A stretch of 64,000 bases of DNA from Dolomitihabitans soli (lineage in GTDB: Bacteria; Actinomycetota; Actinomycetes; Streptosporangiales; Streptosporangiaceae): positions 62,001 to 126,000 of the forward strand of contig NZ_JAKNTW010000007.1 in the NCBI RefSeq assembly GCF_022213955.1, written 5' to 3'. Position 1 is the stretch's first letter. The number at the start of each line of letters is the position of its first letter. The notes beneath the pieces are model-generated. The model had not been told where the DNA came from. It searched no databases and saw only the letters and a program-made list of their open reading frames with translations. This document shows positions 16,548-25,798 of this stretch, piece by piece. The translations under genes were made by a program, and so were the position numbers.

Positions 16548-18359
16548 TCACACCGGCCTGGTGACCTCCTGCGAGAACTGCGCCGCGTACAGCCGCGCGT
16601 ACGCCCCGCCCGCGGCCAGCAGTTCCGCGTGCCCGCCCTGCTCCACGATCCGCCCCGCCTCCATGACGATGATCACGTCGGCGTCGCGGATCGTGGACAG
16701 GCGGTGCGCGATGACGAAGCTCGTGCGGCCCGCCCGCAGCGTGCTCATCGCCCGCTGGATGAGCACCTCGGTCCGGGTGTCGACGGAGCTGGTGGCCTCG
16801 TCCAGCACCAGGACCACCGGCTCGGTGAGGAACGCCCTGGCGATGGTGATCAGCTGCTTCTCCCCCGCGCTGACGTTGCCGCCCTCCTCGTCCAGCACCG
16901 TGTCGTAGCCGTCGGGAAGGGTGCGGATGAAACGGTCGGCGTGGGTGGCCCGCGCCGCCTCGACGATCCGCTCGCGGGACACCTCGCCCGCCCCGAAGGC
17001 GATGTTCTCCGCGATGGTGCCGCCGAACAGCCAGGTGTCCTGCAGCACCATCCCGATCGGGGCGCGCAGTTCCCGCCGGGACATCCCGGCGATGTCGACT
17101 CCGTCCAGCGTGATCCGCCCGGCGGTCACCTCGTAGAACCGCATCAGCAGGTTGACCAGGGTGCTCTTGCCGGCCCCCGTGGGGCCGACGATCGCCACCG
17201 TGCTGCCCGGCTCCACCGTCAGCGACAGATCCTCGATCAGCGGCGTGTCCGGCTCGTACCGGAAGCCGACCCGCTCGAACGCCACCCGCCCGCGCACCTG
17301 CTCGGGCGCGCGCGGCAGCGCCGGGTCGGCGCTCTGCTCACCGGCGTCCAGCAGTTCGAAGACCCGCTCGGCCGACGCCACGCCCGACTGCAGCAGGTTG
17401 GCCATCGCGGCGACCTGGTTGATGGGCTGCCCGAACTGCTGGGAGTACTGGATGAACGCCTGCACCCCGCCGATCGTCATCGCGCCCGAGGTGATCTGCA
17501 ACGCGCCGATCACGGCAACCAGCACGTAGTTGAAGCTGCCGATGAACATCATCAGCGGCTGCATCAGCCCGGAGACGAACTGCGCCCGGAACCCCGAGGC
17601 GTACAGCGCCTGGTTGTGCTCCCCGAACCGGGCGGCGGACTGCTCGCTCCTGCCGAAGACCTTCACCAGGGAGTGCCCGGTGTACATCTCCTCCACATGG
17701 GCGTTGAGGTCACCGGTGGCGGCCCACTGCTTGACGAACTGGGGCTGGGCCCGCTTGCCGATGAACGTAGCCACCACCACCGACAGCGGCACGGTCACCA
17801 CCGCCACCAGGGCCAGCAGCGGCGAGACGCTGACCATCATCACCAGCACGCCCACGATCGTCAGCAGCGAGGTCACGATCTGGCTGAGGGTCTGCTGCAA
17901 CGTCTGGGCGATGTTGTCGACGTCGTTGGTGACCCGCGACAGCACCTCCCCGCGGGGCCGGCCGTCGAAGTAGGCCAGCGGCAGCCGGTCGAGCTTGGCC
18001 TGGGCCTGCCCGCGCAGGCGGAACGTCGTCTGCTGCACGATCCGTGCCGTGAGCCGCCCCTGTGCCAACGCGAATCCGGAGGCGGCCAGGTAGAGCGCCA
18101 GGACACCGGCGAGCACCTGGCCGACCGCGCCGAAGTCGGTGCCGTTCCCGGCGATCCCGGCGACGACCAGGTCGGTGGCCTGCCCGAGGATCCGCGGCAC
18201 GAGGACCGAGAGGGTGACGCTCGCCACCCCCAGGACGAGCACCCCGACCAGCAGGATCCGCTCGGGGCGCATCGTGCGCAGCAGACGGCGTCCCGATCCG
18301 CCGAAGTCCATCGACCTGTCCGCGGGCAGCGCCCCGCGCATCATGCCCGGGCCGCTCAT
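16548..18359 (-). CDS. ABC exporter half-transporter, catalytically complete subunit
   Basis: 603 residues: six-helix transmembrane domain (about 30-330) fused to a nucleotide-binding domain. Walker A is GPTGAGKST, Walker B ends in the catalytic Glu ([10 protein letters not shown]), and the switch His is present (VIAHRLST). The signature is the variant VSAGEKQ. The gene starts 4 bp inside the end of the upstream ABC gene, so the two are translationally coupled. Together they form a heterodimeric multidrug/lipid-type exporter in which this subunit supplies the competent Walker B and switch histidine. Confidence 0.92.
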   Translation of the reverse strand: MSGPGMMRGALPADRSMDFGGSGRRLLRTMRPERILLVGVLVLGVASVTLSVLVPRILGQATDLVVAGIAGNGTDFGAVGQVLAGVLALYLAASGFALAQGRLTARIVQQTTFRLRGQAQAKLDRLPLAYFDGRPRGEVLSRVTNDVDNIAQTLQQTLSQIVTSLLTIVGVLVMMVSVSPLLALVAVVTVPLSVVVATFIGKRAQPQFVKQWAATGDLNAHVEEMYTGHSLVKVFGRSEQSAARFGEHNQALYASGFRAQFVSGLMQPLMMFIGSFNYVLVAVIGALQITSGAMTIGGVQAFIQYSQQFGQPINQVAAMANLLQSGVASAERVFELLDAGEQSADPALPRAPEQVRGRVAFERVGFRYEPDTPLIEDLSLTVEPGSTVAIVGPTGAGKSTLVNLLMRFYEVTAGRITLDGVDIAGMSRRELRAPIGMVLQDTWLFGGTIAENIAFGAGEVSRERIVEAARATHADRFIRTLPDGYDTVLDEEGGNVSAGEKQLITIARAFLTEPVVLVLDEATSSVDTRTEVLIQRAMSTLRAGRTSFVIAHRLSTIRDADVIIVMEAGRIVEQGGHAELLAAGGAYARLYAAQFSQEVTRPV

Positions 18360-20128
18360 GCCGCCTCCTCCTCGGTCAGCTGGGACAGCACGATCTCCCG
18401 GTAGGGCCCACCGGCCGCCATCAGCTCGTCATGGGTGCCGATACCGGCCACCCGGCCCTCCTCCAGCACGACGATGCGGTCCGCGTGCCTGATGGTGGAG
18501 ACCCGCTGCGCGACGATCACCATCGCGGCCTGGCCGGTCTCCCGCGCCAGCGCGGCCCGCAACGCCGCGTCGGTCCCGTAGTCCAGGGCGGAGAAGGAGT
18601 CGTCGAACAGGTAGATCTCCGGCCGGGCCACCAGGGCACGGGCGATGGCCAGCCGCTGCCGCTGCCCGCCGGAGACGTTCCCGCCGCCCTGCGAGATCGG
18701 CGCGTCCAGTCCTTCGGGCAGCGCCTCAACGAAGTCACGCGCCTGGGCGACCTCCAGCGCGTGCCACAACTCCGCCTCGTCCGCGTCGGGCTTGCCGTAC
18801 CTCAGGTTGGAGGCGACCGTCCCGGTGAACAGGTACGGCTTCTGCGGCACCAGCCCGATCGCCGCCGACAGCACCGCCGGGTCCAGTTCGCGGACGTCGA
18901 CGCCGCCCACCAGCACAGCTCCCTCGGTCACGTCGAACAGCCGCGGCACCAGGCTCAGCAGGGTCGACTTGCCGCTGCCCGTGGAGCCGATCACCGCCGT
19001 CGTCTCACCCGGCCGGGCGACGAGGTCGACGCCGCGCAGCACCGGCTCCTCCGCCCCGGGGTAGCGGAAACCGGCGCCGCGGATCTCCAGGTGCCCGCGC
19101 CGGGTCAGCCGCCGTACCGGGGCCGCCGGGAGCGCCACGCTGGAGGAGGTGTCCAGCACCTCCTGGATCCGCACCGCGCACACCTCGGCCCGGGGCACCA
19201 TCAGGAACGTGAACGTCGCCATGATCGCCGAGCCGAGGATCAGCCCGAGATAGTTGAGAAACGCGATCATGGTACCCACCTCCATCGATCCGCCGTCGAC
19301 CAGGTGCCCGCCGATCCACACGACCGCGACCGCGGAGACGTTCACCACCAGCATCGCCGCCGGGAACATCAGCGCCATGAGCCGTCCCGCGCGCAGCGAG
19401 ACCTCCATCAGCGCGGTGTTCGCCCCGGCGAAGCGATCCCGTTCCCGCTCCTCACGACCGAAGGCGCGGATCACCCGGATGCCGGTGATCTGCTCGCGGA
19501 TCACCCGGTTGACCAGGTCGACGCGCTCCTGCATGGCCCGGAACGGCGGCCCCATCCGGCGCAGAATCAGGCCGAGCGCCACCCCCAGCGCCGGCAGGAC
19601 CACCACCAGCAGCGCCGACATCCGCACGTCCTGCCGCAGCGCCATCGCGATCCCGCCCAGGCACATCAGCGGCGCCGAGATCATCATGGTCAGCGCCGTC
19701 ATGACCAGGACCTGCACCTGCTGCACGTCGTTGGTGGTCCGGGTGATGAGCGACGCGGCGCCGAAGTGCCCCATCTCACGCGCCGAGAACTCCTGGACCC
19801 GCCCGAAGATCACGGCCCGCATGTCGCGGCCGAGCGTGGTGGCGACACGCGCCCCCAGGTAGACCGCCCCGGCGGCGCACACGATCTGCGCGAACGCCAT
19901 GGCGACCATGAGCCCGCCGGTGCTCAGGATGTAACCCGTGTCGCCGCCGATCACGCCGTTGTTGATGATGTCGGCGTTCAGGCTCGGCAGGTAGACGGCC
20001 GCGAGGGTCTGCACGAACTGCAGCGCCATCACCCCGGCGATCGCCTTCGTATGGGGGCGGAGACCGGCGCGCAGCATGCGGGCCAGTACCCGCAGACCGC
20101 TCTTCTTCTCCCCCGTCGTATTCGTCAT
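18356..20128 (-). CDS. ABC exporter half-transporter, degenerate-site subunit
   Basis: 590 residues from the ATG at 20128 (in-frame starts exist at 20143 and 20152). It has a six-helix domain then an NBD with Walker [10 protein letters not shown] and a perfect signature VSGGQRQ. Walker B ends Asp-Asp ([11 protein letters not shown]) instead of Asp-Glu, and the switch histidine is Gln (VAQRVST). These two changes are the hallmark of the inactive ATP site in heterodimeric exporters such as TM287/288 or BmrCD. It is the first of two coupled exporter genes and lies downstream of an MFS pump. Confidence 0.92.
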   Translation of the reverse strand: MTNTTGEKKSGLRVLARMLRAGLRPHTKAIAGVMALQFVQTLAAVYLPSLNADIINNGVIGGDTGYILSTGGLMVAMAFAQIVCAAGAVYLGARVATTLGRDMRAVIFGRVQEFSAREMGHFGAASLITRTTNDVQQVQVLVMTALTMMISAPLMCLGGIAMALRQDVRMSALLVVVLPALGVALGLILRRMGPPFRAMQERVDLVNRVIREQITGIRVIRAFGREERERDRFAGANTALMEVSLRAGRLMALMFPAAMLVVNVSAVAVVWIGGHLVDGGSMEVGTMIAFLNYLGLILGSAIMATFTFLMVPRAEVCAVRIQEVLDTSSSVALPAAPVRRLTRRGHLEIRGAGFRYPGAEEPVLRGVDLVARPGETTAVIGSTGSGKSTLLSLVPRLFDVTEGAVLVGGVDVRELDPAVLSAAIGLVPQKPYLFTGTVASNLRYGKPDADEAELWHALEVAQARDFVEALPEGLDAPISQGGGNVSGGQRQRLAIARALVARPEIYLFDDSFSALDYGTDAALRAALARETGQAAMVIVAQRVSTIRHADRIVVLEEGRVAGIGTHDELMAAGGPYREIVLSQLTEEEAA

Positions 20129-20165
20129 GCCGCAAGCCTGCATGGTGAACAAAGGTTCAAGTCAA
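20129..20165 (-). promoter_or_regulatory. Candidate MerR-type promoter for the ABC exporter
   Basis: Read leftwards there is TTGACT (20165-20160), a 19-bp spacer, then CAGGCT (20140-20135), which would start transcription at or next to the ATG at 20128 (leaderless mRNA). The spacer holds a perfect dyad TGAAC-4-GTTCA (20146-20159). A long spacer with a central dyad is the arrangement activated by MerR-family proteins. No MerR gene is adjacent, so this is inference. Confidence 0.4.
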
Positions 20166-20189
20166 CTCGTTTTACCGCGACCGGCCGGC

Positions 20190-21737
20190 TCACGCCGTCA
20201 CCTTCTCAGGCTCGGGGTGGGCCGTGTGCCCCGCCGGGAGATGTCTCAGCAGGAGCGTGCTGAGGACGGCCGCCAGCGCGACGACGACGGCGCCCACCAC
20301 TGCCGCGACCTGCATCCCGCTGGTGAACGCCTCTCGGGCCGGGCCGAGCAGCGCCCCGGCGAGCGGTTCCGGCAGCCGCGCGGCCGCCGCGGCGGCGCCG
20401 CCGAGGGTGTCCTGGGCCGCCTCGGCGGCCGCCGGTGGAACACCCTCCGGGACGACGAGCCGGCCGCGATAGACGACGGTGGCCACACTCCCGAAGATCG
20501 CCAGCCCGAGCGCCCCGCCGAACTCCTGGCCGGTCTCCGACAGCGCCGAGGCCGACCCGGAGCGTTCGGGCGGCGCGGAACCCACGATGAGGTCGATCCC
20601 CAGCACCATGAGCGGCGCGGCGCCGGCGAAGAAGACGACCTGCCCGATCACCACGGCGGCCGGCCCGGACAGGTCGCCGGCCAGGGCGATCAGCGCCAGG
20701 CCGCCCGCGCCGACCGCCAGGCCGCCACCGGCCACGTAGGCCGGCCGGATCCGCCGGGCCAGCGCCGGGGCCAGCATGAAGCCGACGATGATCGCCACGG
20801 CCGGCGGCAGCGACCACAGGCCCGCCTCGAACGGGGAGAGCCCCAGCACGAGCTGGAGGTACTGCCCGGTGAGGAACCCCACGCCCGGCCCGACCAGGAC
20901 GACGAGCACCAACGTGCCGAGCGAGGCGCTGAACGAGCGCACGGCGAACAGCCGCAGGTCCAGCAACGGGTCGGGCAGGGCGCGCTGGCGGCGGACGAAG
21001 ACGAGGGCCAGCACGATCCCGGCGGCCGTCGAGAGCGTGGCGGGCACGGTCACGCCGTACGCCGCGATCTCCTTCAGCCCGTAGATCACGGCCAGCACCG
21101 CGGCCAGCGACAGCAGCGCGCTGAGGAGGTCGAGCCGCCCGGCGCCCGGGTCACGGTACTCCGGCAGCAGCAGCGGCCCGAGGATCAGCAGCAGTCCCAT
21201 CACCGGTACCCCCAGCAGGAACACCGCGCCCCACCAGAACTGCTCGATCAGCACCCCGCCGACCAGCGGGCCCAGCACCGAGCCGGCGGAGAACCCGGTC
21301 ATCCACACACTGATGGCCAGCGTGCGCTGCGTCCGGTCGTGGAACATGTTGCGGATCAGCGACAGCGTGGAGGGCATCAGGGTCGCACCGGCGACGCCGA
21401 GCAGCGCGCGGGCGGCGATGAGCATCTCGGCGCTGGTGGAGTAGGCCGCCGCGACGGAGGCGACCGCGAAGGCCGCGCCGCCGATCAGCAGCAGCCGGCG
21501 ACGGCCGATCCGGTCGCCCAGCGTGCCCATCGTGATCAGGAATCCGGCGATCAGGAAGCCGTAGATGTCGGTGATCCAGAGCAGTTGCGCCCCGCTCGGC
21601 GCCAGGTCCGCGCTCAGTTGCGGCACCGCGAGGAACAGCGCGGTCATGTCGATGGACAACAGCAGGGTCGGCAGAACCAGTACGGCAAGCCCGATCCATT
21701 CGCGCCGTCCCGCCTTCGACGGAACACCACCAGTCAT
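20190..21737 (-). CDS. MFS drug efflux transporter (DHA2, 14-TM type)
   Basis: 515 residues with about 14 hydrophobic segments. Motif A (GTLGDRIGRRRLLLIG) follows TM2 and motif C-like glycine-rich sequence (GSVLGPLVGGVLIEQFWWGAVFL) lies in TM5, as in the SMVT/EmrB DHA2 drug:H+ antiporters. The start is supported by a GGGGGGAT ribosome site. It is divergent from the TetR gene at 21858, a classic efflux-pump arrangement, and 37-61 bp upstream of the ABC exporter pair, which may partly share its transcript. Confidence 0.9.
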   Translation of the reverse strand: MTGGVPSKAGRREWIGLAVLVLPTLLLSIDMTALFLAVPQLSADLAPSGAQLLWITDIYGFLIAGFLITMGTLGDRIGRRRLLLIGGAAFAVASVAAAYSTSAEMLIAARALLGVAGATLMPSTLSLIRNMFHDRTQRTLAISVWMTGFSAGSVLGPLVGGVLIEQFWWGAVFLLGVPVMGLLLILGPLLLPEYRDPGAGRLDLLSALLSLAAVLAVIYGLKEIAAYGVTVPATLSTAAGIVLALVFVRRQRALPDPLLDLRLFAVRSFSASLGTLVLVVLVGPGVGFLTGQYLQLVLGLSPFEAGLWSLPPAVAIIVGFMLAPALARRIRPAYVAGGGLAVGAGGLALIALAGDLSGPAAVVIGQVVFFAGAAPLMVLGIDLIVGSAPPERSGSASALSETGQEFGGALGLAIFGSVATVVYRGRLVVPEGVPPAAAEAAQDTLGGAAAAAARLPEPLAGALLGPAREAFTSGMQVAAVVGAVVVALAAVLSTLLLRHLPAGHTAHPEPEKVTA

Positions 21738-21857
21738 GAGATCCCCCCAAGTAGTGGTCACAGTGTGTGACGAGAACGCTAGGACCTCAAGTGGACTTGA
21801 CGTCAAATCGGCGGCGGCCGCGATCGCAAAGCAGGCCAATCGTGCTAATGTCAGGCC
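21738..21857. promoter_or_regulatory. Divergent operator region, MFS pump / TetR
   Basis: Contains three dyads: GTCACA-GTG-TGTGAC (21757-21771), TCAAGT-GG-ACTTGA (21787-21800) and the perfect TTGACGTCAA (21797-21806) overlapping the second. The TCAA/TTGA elements recur three times with regular spacing, as expected for TetR dimers. TAATGT at 21846-21851, six bases before the TetR ATG, fits a -10 for a leaderless transcript. These are likely TetR binding sites (inference). Confidence 0.6.
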
Positions 21858-22484
21858 ATGCGGCCTGATAGCAGTCCAGTCGGACGAAAACGTAATCCGA
21901 TCATCGAGGCGGCCCGCCGCGCCCAGATCATCGACGCCACCATCGAGACCGTCGCCACGCTCGGCTACGCCCAGACCTCGCTGGCCCGGATCGCCGAGCG
22001 GGCGCAGACCAGCAAAAGCGTCATCTCCTACCACTTCACCAGCAGGGACGACCTCCTGGAACAGGTCGTCACACAGATCTACGACGACGCGTGGGCCGCC
22101 ATCGCCCCCCGGCTGGAGGCCGCCACCGGCGGCCCGGCCAAACTGCGCGCCTACATCGAGTCCAACCTCACTTACCTCAAGTCCCACCGATCCCGGCTGC
22201 TGGCCGTGGCCGACATCACCGGCAGCCACCGCGCGCCCGACGGCACCCCGCGCTTCGAGACCGTCGGCGAGCAGACCGGCATCGGCGTGCTGACCGGCAT
22301 CCTGCGCCAAGGCCAGAACGAGGGCGACTTCCGCGCCTTCGACCCGCGGATCGTCGCGCTCACCGTCAGCCAGGCCCTCGTCGGCGTCCTCGGCCAGTGG
22401 GCGCTCGACCCCGCCACCGACCTCGACGCCTGCGCCGCCGAACTCGTCACCCTCTTCGACCTCGCGACCAGGAGCACCCCGTGA
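21858..22484 (+). CDS. TetR-family regulator of the divergent efflux genes
   Basis: 208 residues. The N-terminal helix-turn-helix runs over about 18-65 (RRAQIIDATIETVATLGYAQTSLARIAERAQTSKSVISYHFTSRDDLLE), and the C-terminal domain is helical. No Shine-Dalgarno is apparent, and a -10-like TAATGT six bases upstream suggests leaderless translation. It is divergent from the MFS pump and likely represses it and itself. Its stop overlaps the GTG of the next gene by 4 bp, so that TIM-barrel protein is co-translated. Confidence 0.9.
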   Translation: MRPDSSPVGRKRNPIIEAARRAQIIDATIETVATLGYAQTSLARIAERAQTSKSVISYHFTSRDDLLEQVVTQIYDDAWAAIAPRLEAATGGPAKLRAYIESNLTYLKSHRSRLLAVADITGSHRAPDGTPRFETVGEQTGIGVLTGILRQGQNEGDFRAFDPRIVALTVSQALVGVLGQWALDPATDLDACAAELVTLFDLATRSTP

Positions 22485-23482
22485 CCCTCACCCACCGGGG
22501 CGTCAACTACGACGTCGGCACCAACTACCTGCCGGGCGGCGCCCTGTCCAGGCAGGAGTGGCGGCCCGAGTCGATGCGCCAGGAGATCGCCGCCATCCGC
22601 GACGAGTTGCACTGCACCTCCGTCGGCGTCTACGGCACCGACATCGACCGGCTCACCCAGACCGCCCGGGTCGCGCTGGAGCACGGCCTGCACGTCTGGC
22701 TCCAGCCCCGCCTCATCGACGCCGGAGCCGCCGACACCCTGGACCACCTCGACACGGCCGCCCGCGCCGCCGAGACCCTGCGCGAGGAGCACCCGGACGT
22801 CCATTTCAACGTGGGCTGCGAGCTCAGCGTCTTCTCGCACGGCATCATCGACGGCGACGACTACGGCGAGCGGAGCGCCAAACTCAGCTCCCCGCGTACC
22901 TGGATCAAGTTCCCGTGGATCAACCGCAGGCTCAACGACCTGCTGGGCAAGGCCGCCGCGGTCGCGCGCTCCCGGTTCGGCGGCCGGATCACCTACGGCG
23001 CCGGACTGTGGGAGGGCGTGCGCTGGGAGCCGTTCGACGTCATCGGCCTCGACTACTACCGGGTCCCCTACAACCGCTCCCGCTACGTCACCAACCTGCG
23101 CAAACTCCGCAGACACGGCAAGCCCGTGGTCATCGTCGAGTTCGGCTGCGCCGCCTACGAGGACGCCGTACGGCTCGGGCCCTCCGCCCACGAGATCATC
23201 GACCACGTCACCGGCGAGATCACCGGCGACCACGTCAGGGACGAGCACGTCCAGGCCGGGCAGATCGCCGAACTGCTCGCCGTCTACCAGGCGGAGAACC
23301 TGCACGGCGCCTTCGTCTTCGAGTTCATCGAACCGGGCCATCCGCACTCCGCCGACCCCCGCCACGACCTCGACATGGCCGGCTACGGCCTCGTCAAGGT
23401 CATCCCCGGCGACGACGGCGGCTACCGCTGGGAGCCCAAGGCCGCCTTCCACCGGGTCGCCGAGTTCTACTCCGCCGCCTGA
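22481..23482 (+). CDS. TIM-barrel glycosidase-like protein (database name often 'abortive infection protein')
   Basis: 333 residues starting at GTG in a GTGA overlap with the TetR gene. Sequence such as GVNYDVGTNYLPGG, LEHGLHVWLQPRL, Glu114 in NVGCELSVF and Glu220 in PVVIVEFGC suits a (beta/alpha)8 barrel of glycoside-hydrolase clan A, with the two glutamates at the ends of strands 4 and 7 in catalytic positions. Homologues in actinomycetes are sometimes labelled abortive infection protein; I recall that name but see nothing here that proves phage defence. Co-translation with TetR and divergence from a pump suggest a role tied to the same inducer. Confidence 0.65.
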   Translation: MTLTHRGVNYDVGTNYLPGGALSRQEWRPESMRQEIAAIRDELHCTSVGVYGTDIDRLTQTARVALEHGLHVWLQPRLIDAGAADTLDHLDTAARAAETLREEHPDVHFNVGCELSVFSHGIIDGDDYGERSAKLSSPRTWIKFPWINRRLNDLLGKAAAVARSRFGGRITYGAGLWEGVRWEPFDVIGLDYYRVPYNRSRYVTNLRKLRRHGKPVVIVEFGCAAYEDAVRLGPSAHEIIDHVTGEITGDHVRDEHVQAGQIAELLAVYQAENLHGAFVFEFIEPGHPHSADPRHDLDMAGYGLVKVIPGDDGGYRWEPKAAFHRVAEFYSAA

Positions 23483-23489
23483 ACCCCGG

Positions 23490-23524
23490 CGGGCCGCCGT
23501 ACTGAGAGCGATCGGACCGGCCCG
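23490..23524 (+). terminator. Candidate terminator after the TIM-barrel gene
   Basis: A 7-bp inverted repeat CGGGCCG (23490-23496) / CGGCCCG (23518-23524) starts eight bases after the stop. The loop is long (21 bases) and there is no T-tract, so support is modest. Confidence 0.35.
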
Positions 23525-23565
23525 CGAGACGGATCGCCGGCAGGCTCACCACGTCGGCGAACACA

Positions 23566-23730
23566 GGCGCCCTCGGCTACGGCGACGCGCCGGACAGCGA
23601 GGGCGCGAACGTGTTCGCCGAGATCCGGGAAGACCCCGGCAACGTCAGCGTCACCACGATGGAGAAGAAGGCGTTCGAACTCGGCGCGATCATCGAGGCA
23701 GGTTTCGCCAAGTTCGGCGGGAGTGTCGTC
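23566..23730 (+). pseudogene. Possible coding relic, weakly Tn3-transposase-like
   Basis: One plus frame reads coding-like sequence with no upstream start: VFAEIREDPGNVSVTTM, then KKAFELGAI. The 'PGNVS..(T/S)M' stretch resembles a segment I recall from actinobacterial Tn3-family transposases (DUF4158 region), after which similarity is lost. It runs antisense into the end of the response regulator gene. This is a low-confidence call from memory of a motif. Confidence 0.2.
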
Positions 23731-23777
23731 CGCTCTGGGAAGGCCTTGCCGGACACGGGGCAGTCGCCATCGGCGGC

Positions 23778-24380
23778 TTACAGCCAGTCGTGTTCACGCG
23801 CGTACCGCGCCGCCTCGTGCCGGGTCCGCGTCTGGGTCTTCTGCATGGCGTTGGAGAGGTAGTTGCGCACCGTGCCCTCCGCCAGGTGGAGCCGGGCGGC
23901 GATGTCGGCGACCGAGTAGCCTTCGCCGGTCGCCCGCAGCACGTCGATCTCCCGGTCGGTGAGCGGGCAGTCGTCGACGACGGCGAGTGCGGAGACGTCC
24001 GGGTCGATCCATCGCTTGCCCTCGTGCAGAGTTGTGATGACCGACACGATGTGCGCCGGTTCCGCGGACTTGCTGACGAAGCCCTGCACTCCGAGCTTCA
24101 GCGCCTTGCGGAGCACGCCGGGCCTGGCATGGCGGGTCAGCATGAGGATCACCTGGTCCGGCCGTACCCGGCGGATCTCCGCGACGGCACCGAGTCCGTC
24201 CACGCCGGGCATCTCCAGGTCGATGACGAGCACATCAGGCCGGTGGTGCAGCGTGGCCTGCACGGCCGCCTCGCCGTCTTCTGCTTCGGCGAGCACGGTG
24301 ATGTCGCCCTCGAGCGGGAGCAACGACGCCAGCGCTTTGCGGAGGAGGGCCTCGTCGTCGGCGAGCACCACGGTTGTCAT
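23778..24380 (-). CDS. NarL/FixJ-family response regulator (kinase partner decayed)
   Basis: 200 residues. The receiver domain has Asp8-Asp9, phosphoacceptor Asp54 (VLVIDLEMPGVDG) and Lys in FVSKSAEP; the C-terminal LuxR helix-turn-helix is LTDREIDVLRATGEGYSVADIAARLHLAEGTVRNYL. The ATG at 24380 has GAAGGAC upstream and overlaps by 4 bp the stop of a histidine-kinase remnant. Normally such a regulator sits with its kinase and an ABC-2 transporter in one locus; here only the regulator and the divergent transporter remain intact. Confidence 0.9.
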   Translation of the reverse strand: MTTVVLADDEALLRKALASLLPLEGDITVLAEAEDGEAAVQATLHHRPDVLVIDLEMPGVDGLGAVAEIRRVRPDQVILMLTRHARPGVLRKALKLGVQGFVSKSAEPAHIVSVITTLHEGKRWIDPDVSALAVVDDCPLTDREIDVLRATGEGYSVADIAARLHLAEGTVRNYLSNAMQKTQTRTRHEAARYAREHDWL

Positions 24381-24731
24381 CGGTCGTCCTTCCATGCTTG
24401 GAGGGCGGCGTCCGAACGGCCGTGTGGGAATGCCGCAGCCGTCAGGAAACGCCCGTCGTTCTGCTCCACCGTCAGCTCGCCTCCATGGCCCGCCACGCGT
24501 TCCCTGAGGGTAGCGAGCCCCCGGAGTTCGGGAGCGGGGCCGCCAGAGCGCTCGCCACGGTGAGGGCCGCGGTTGTCCACCGGTTGTTCTCCGACCACGA
24601 CTCCACGCCGTCAGGCAAATCGCCGCTGAGGTAGTGGAGGAAGAACGCTGCGCAGACCAGGAGGAAGACGGTCAGCGGAAATGCGCAGGGGTTCGGTGTC
24701 CATAGGTGGCTCTCCGGGATCGAACGGCAGA
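24377..24731 (-). pseudogene. Sensor histidine kinase remnant with large internal deletion and frame change
   Basis: The upstream part reads a membrane segment (FPLTVFLLVCAAFFLHYL), an extracellular loop and a second hydrophobic stretch (WTTAALTVASALAAPL) in one minus frame. From about 24540 coding similarity continues in another frame as the very end of a HATPase domain (LRGLATLRERVAGHGGELTVE, then FLTAAAFPHGRSD), stopping at 24377 in a 4-bp overlap with the regulator start. The dimerisation/His box and the N and G boxes are absent, a loss of roughly 250 codons. It cannot make a kinase. Confidence 0.75.
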
Positions 24732-24866
24732 GTCTGCCCAGTATTCTGCCGGTCCCGCGGTGACACCAGTGACACTGCGTCATGCGTTCACCTGCAGGAA
24801 TGTCATGGCGAGGTGATGACATGGTCGCACTGGCAGATGTGCGCGGGAACGACTGAGATCGACTGC
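24732..24866. promoter_or_regulatory. Control region of the ABC-2 transporter
   Basis: Two direct repeats of GTGACAC lie at about 24760-24777, and a perfect 6-bp dyad TGTCAT-9-ATGACA lies at 24801-24821, about 45 bp before the ATPase start. The TGACA/TGTCA core is common to both. These are reasonable binding sites for the nearby NarL-type regulator (inference). Confidence 0.4.
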
Positions 24867-25751
24867 ATGTCCTCTACACCAGTCATCGACGTCGAACGTC
24901 TGAACCTCACCTACGGCGACTTCCACGCCGTGAAGGACCTGTCCTTCCAGGTGCGGCGCGGGGAGCTCTACGCGCTGCTCGGCACGAACGGGGCGGGGAA
25001 GACCTCGACCCTGGAGATCATCGAAGGCCACCGTACGGCCACCTCGGGCACCGTGCGGGTCTTCGGGCAGAGCCCGCGCGACCGGCGGGCGGTGCGGCCC
25101 AGGATGGGCATCATGCTGCAGGAGAGCGGCTTCTCGCCGGATCTGACGGTGAAGGAATCCGTCCGGCTGATCGGAAAACTCACCCAGCGCACCGACACGG
25201 TCGAACGCGTGCTCAGCGTTGTGGATCTCACTCGCAAGGCCGGCACCAAGGTGTCCCAGCTCTCCGGCGGCGAGAAGCGGCGTCTGGACTTCGCGACCGC
25301 CGTGTACGGAGCGCCTGAGCTGATCTTCCTGGACGAGCCCACCACCGGCTTGGACATCCAGTCCCGGGACGATCTGTGGGACGCCGTGGACAAACTGCGC
25401 GAAGACGGCTCCACCATCGTTCTCACCACGCACTACCTGGAAGAGGCGCAGCAGCGCGCCGACCGCATCGGTCTCATGCACAGAGGCGCCTTCCACCGGG
25501 AGGGGACCGTCTCCGAACTGACGCAGACCCTCCCCGCCGCCATCCGCTTCTCCCTGCCGGCACCCGCACCCGCGCTACCGCTGCAGGCAACCCGCGAGAG
25601 TGACGGGAAGTTCCTCATCGAGACCTTCGGCTTGCAGAAGGACCTGTACACCCTGCTCCGCTGGGCGCAGGACCACGCCGTGGAGCTGCGGGAACTCCAA
25701 GCCGGACCGACCCGGCTCGACGACGTCTTCCGCGCCATCGACAACGACTAG
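24867..25751 (+). CDS. ABC-2 type transporter ATPase
   Basis: 294 residues. Walker A GTNGAGKTS, Q-loop in MLQESGFSPDL, signature LSGGEKRR, Walker B LIFLDEPTTGLD and H-loop TTHYLEE are all present, and a C-terminal DUF4162-like extension follows. This is the drug/antibiotic exporter ATPase type (DrrA/CcmA-like). The permease gene follows 47 bp downstream. Control is probably by the divergent NarL-type regulator whose kinase is broken. Confidence 0.92.
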   Translation: MSSTPVIDVERLNLTYGDFHAVKDLSFQVRRGELYALLGTNGAGKTSTLEIIEGHRTATSGTVRVFGQSPRDRRAVRPRMGIMLQESGFSPDLTVKESVRLIGKLTQRTDTVERVLSVVDLTRKAGTKVSQLSGGEKRRLDFATAVYGAPELIFLDEPTTGLDIQSRDDLWDAVDKLREDGSTIVLTTHYLEEAQQRADRIGLMHRGAFHREGTVSELTQTLPAAIRFSLPAPAPALPLQATRESDGKFLIETFGLQKDLYTLLRWAQDHAVELRELQAGPTRLDDVFRAIDND

Positions 25752-25798
25752 ACCACTCCCCCGAACTCCCCGAACCATCCAAGCAAAGGACTTTCGCC

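Noticed and set aside
20150-20165. GGTTCAAGTC resembling a tRNA T-loop
   Set aside because: No acceptor stem, anticodon arm or CCA-type end could be fitted around it; the bases are explained by a promoter dyad.
16500-20263. Two plus-strand frames of more than 600 codons
   Set aside because: They are antisense to the two ABC exporter genes, which have full transporter motifs and a 4-bp overlap.
22481-23482. Phage-defence island built on the 'abortive infection' label
   Set aside because: No nuclease, toxin, CBASS, retron or restriction genes are nearby, and the protein looks like a TIM barrel. The label alone is not evidence.
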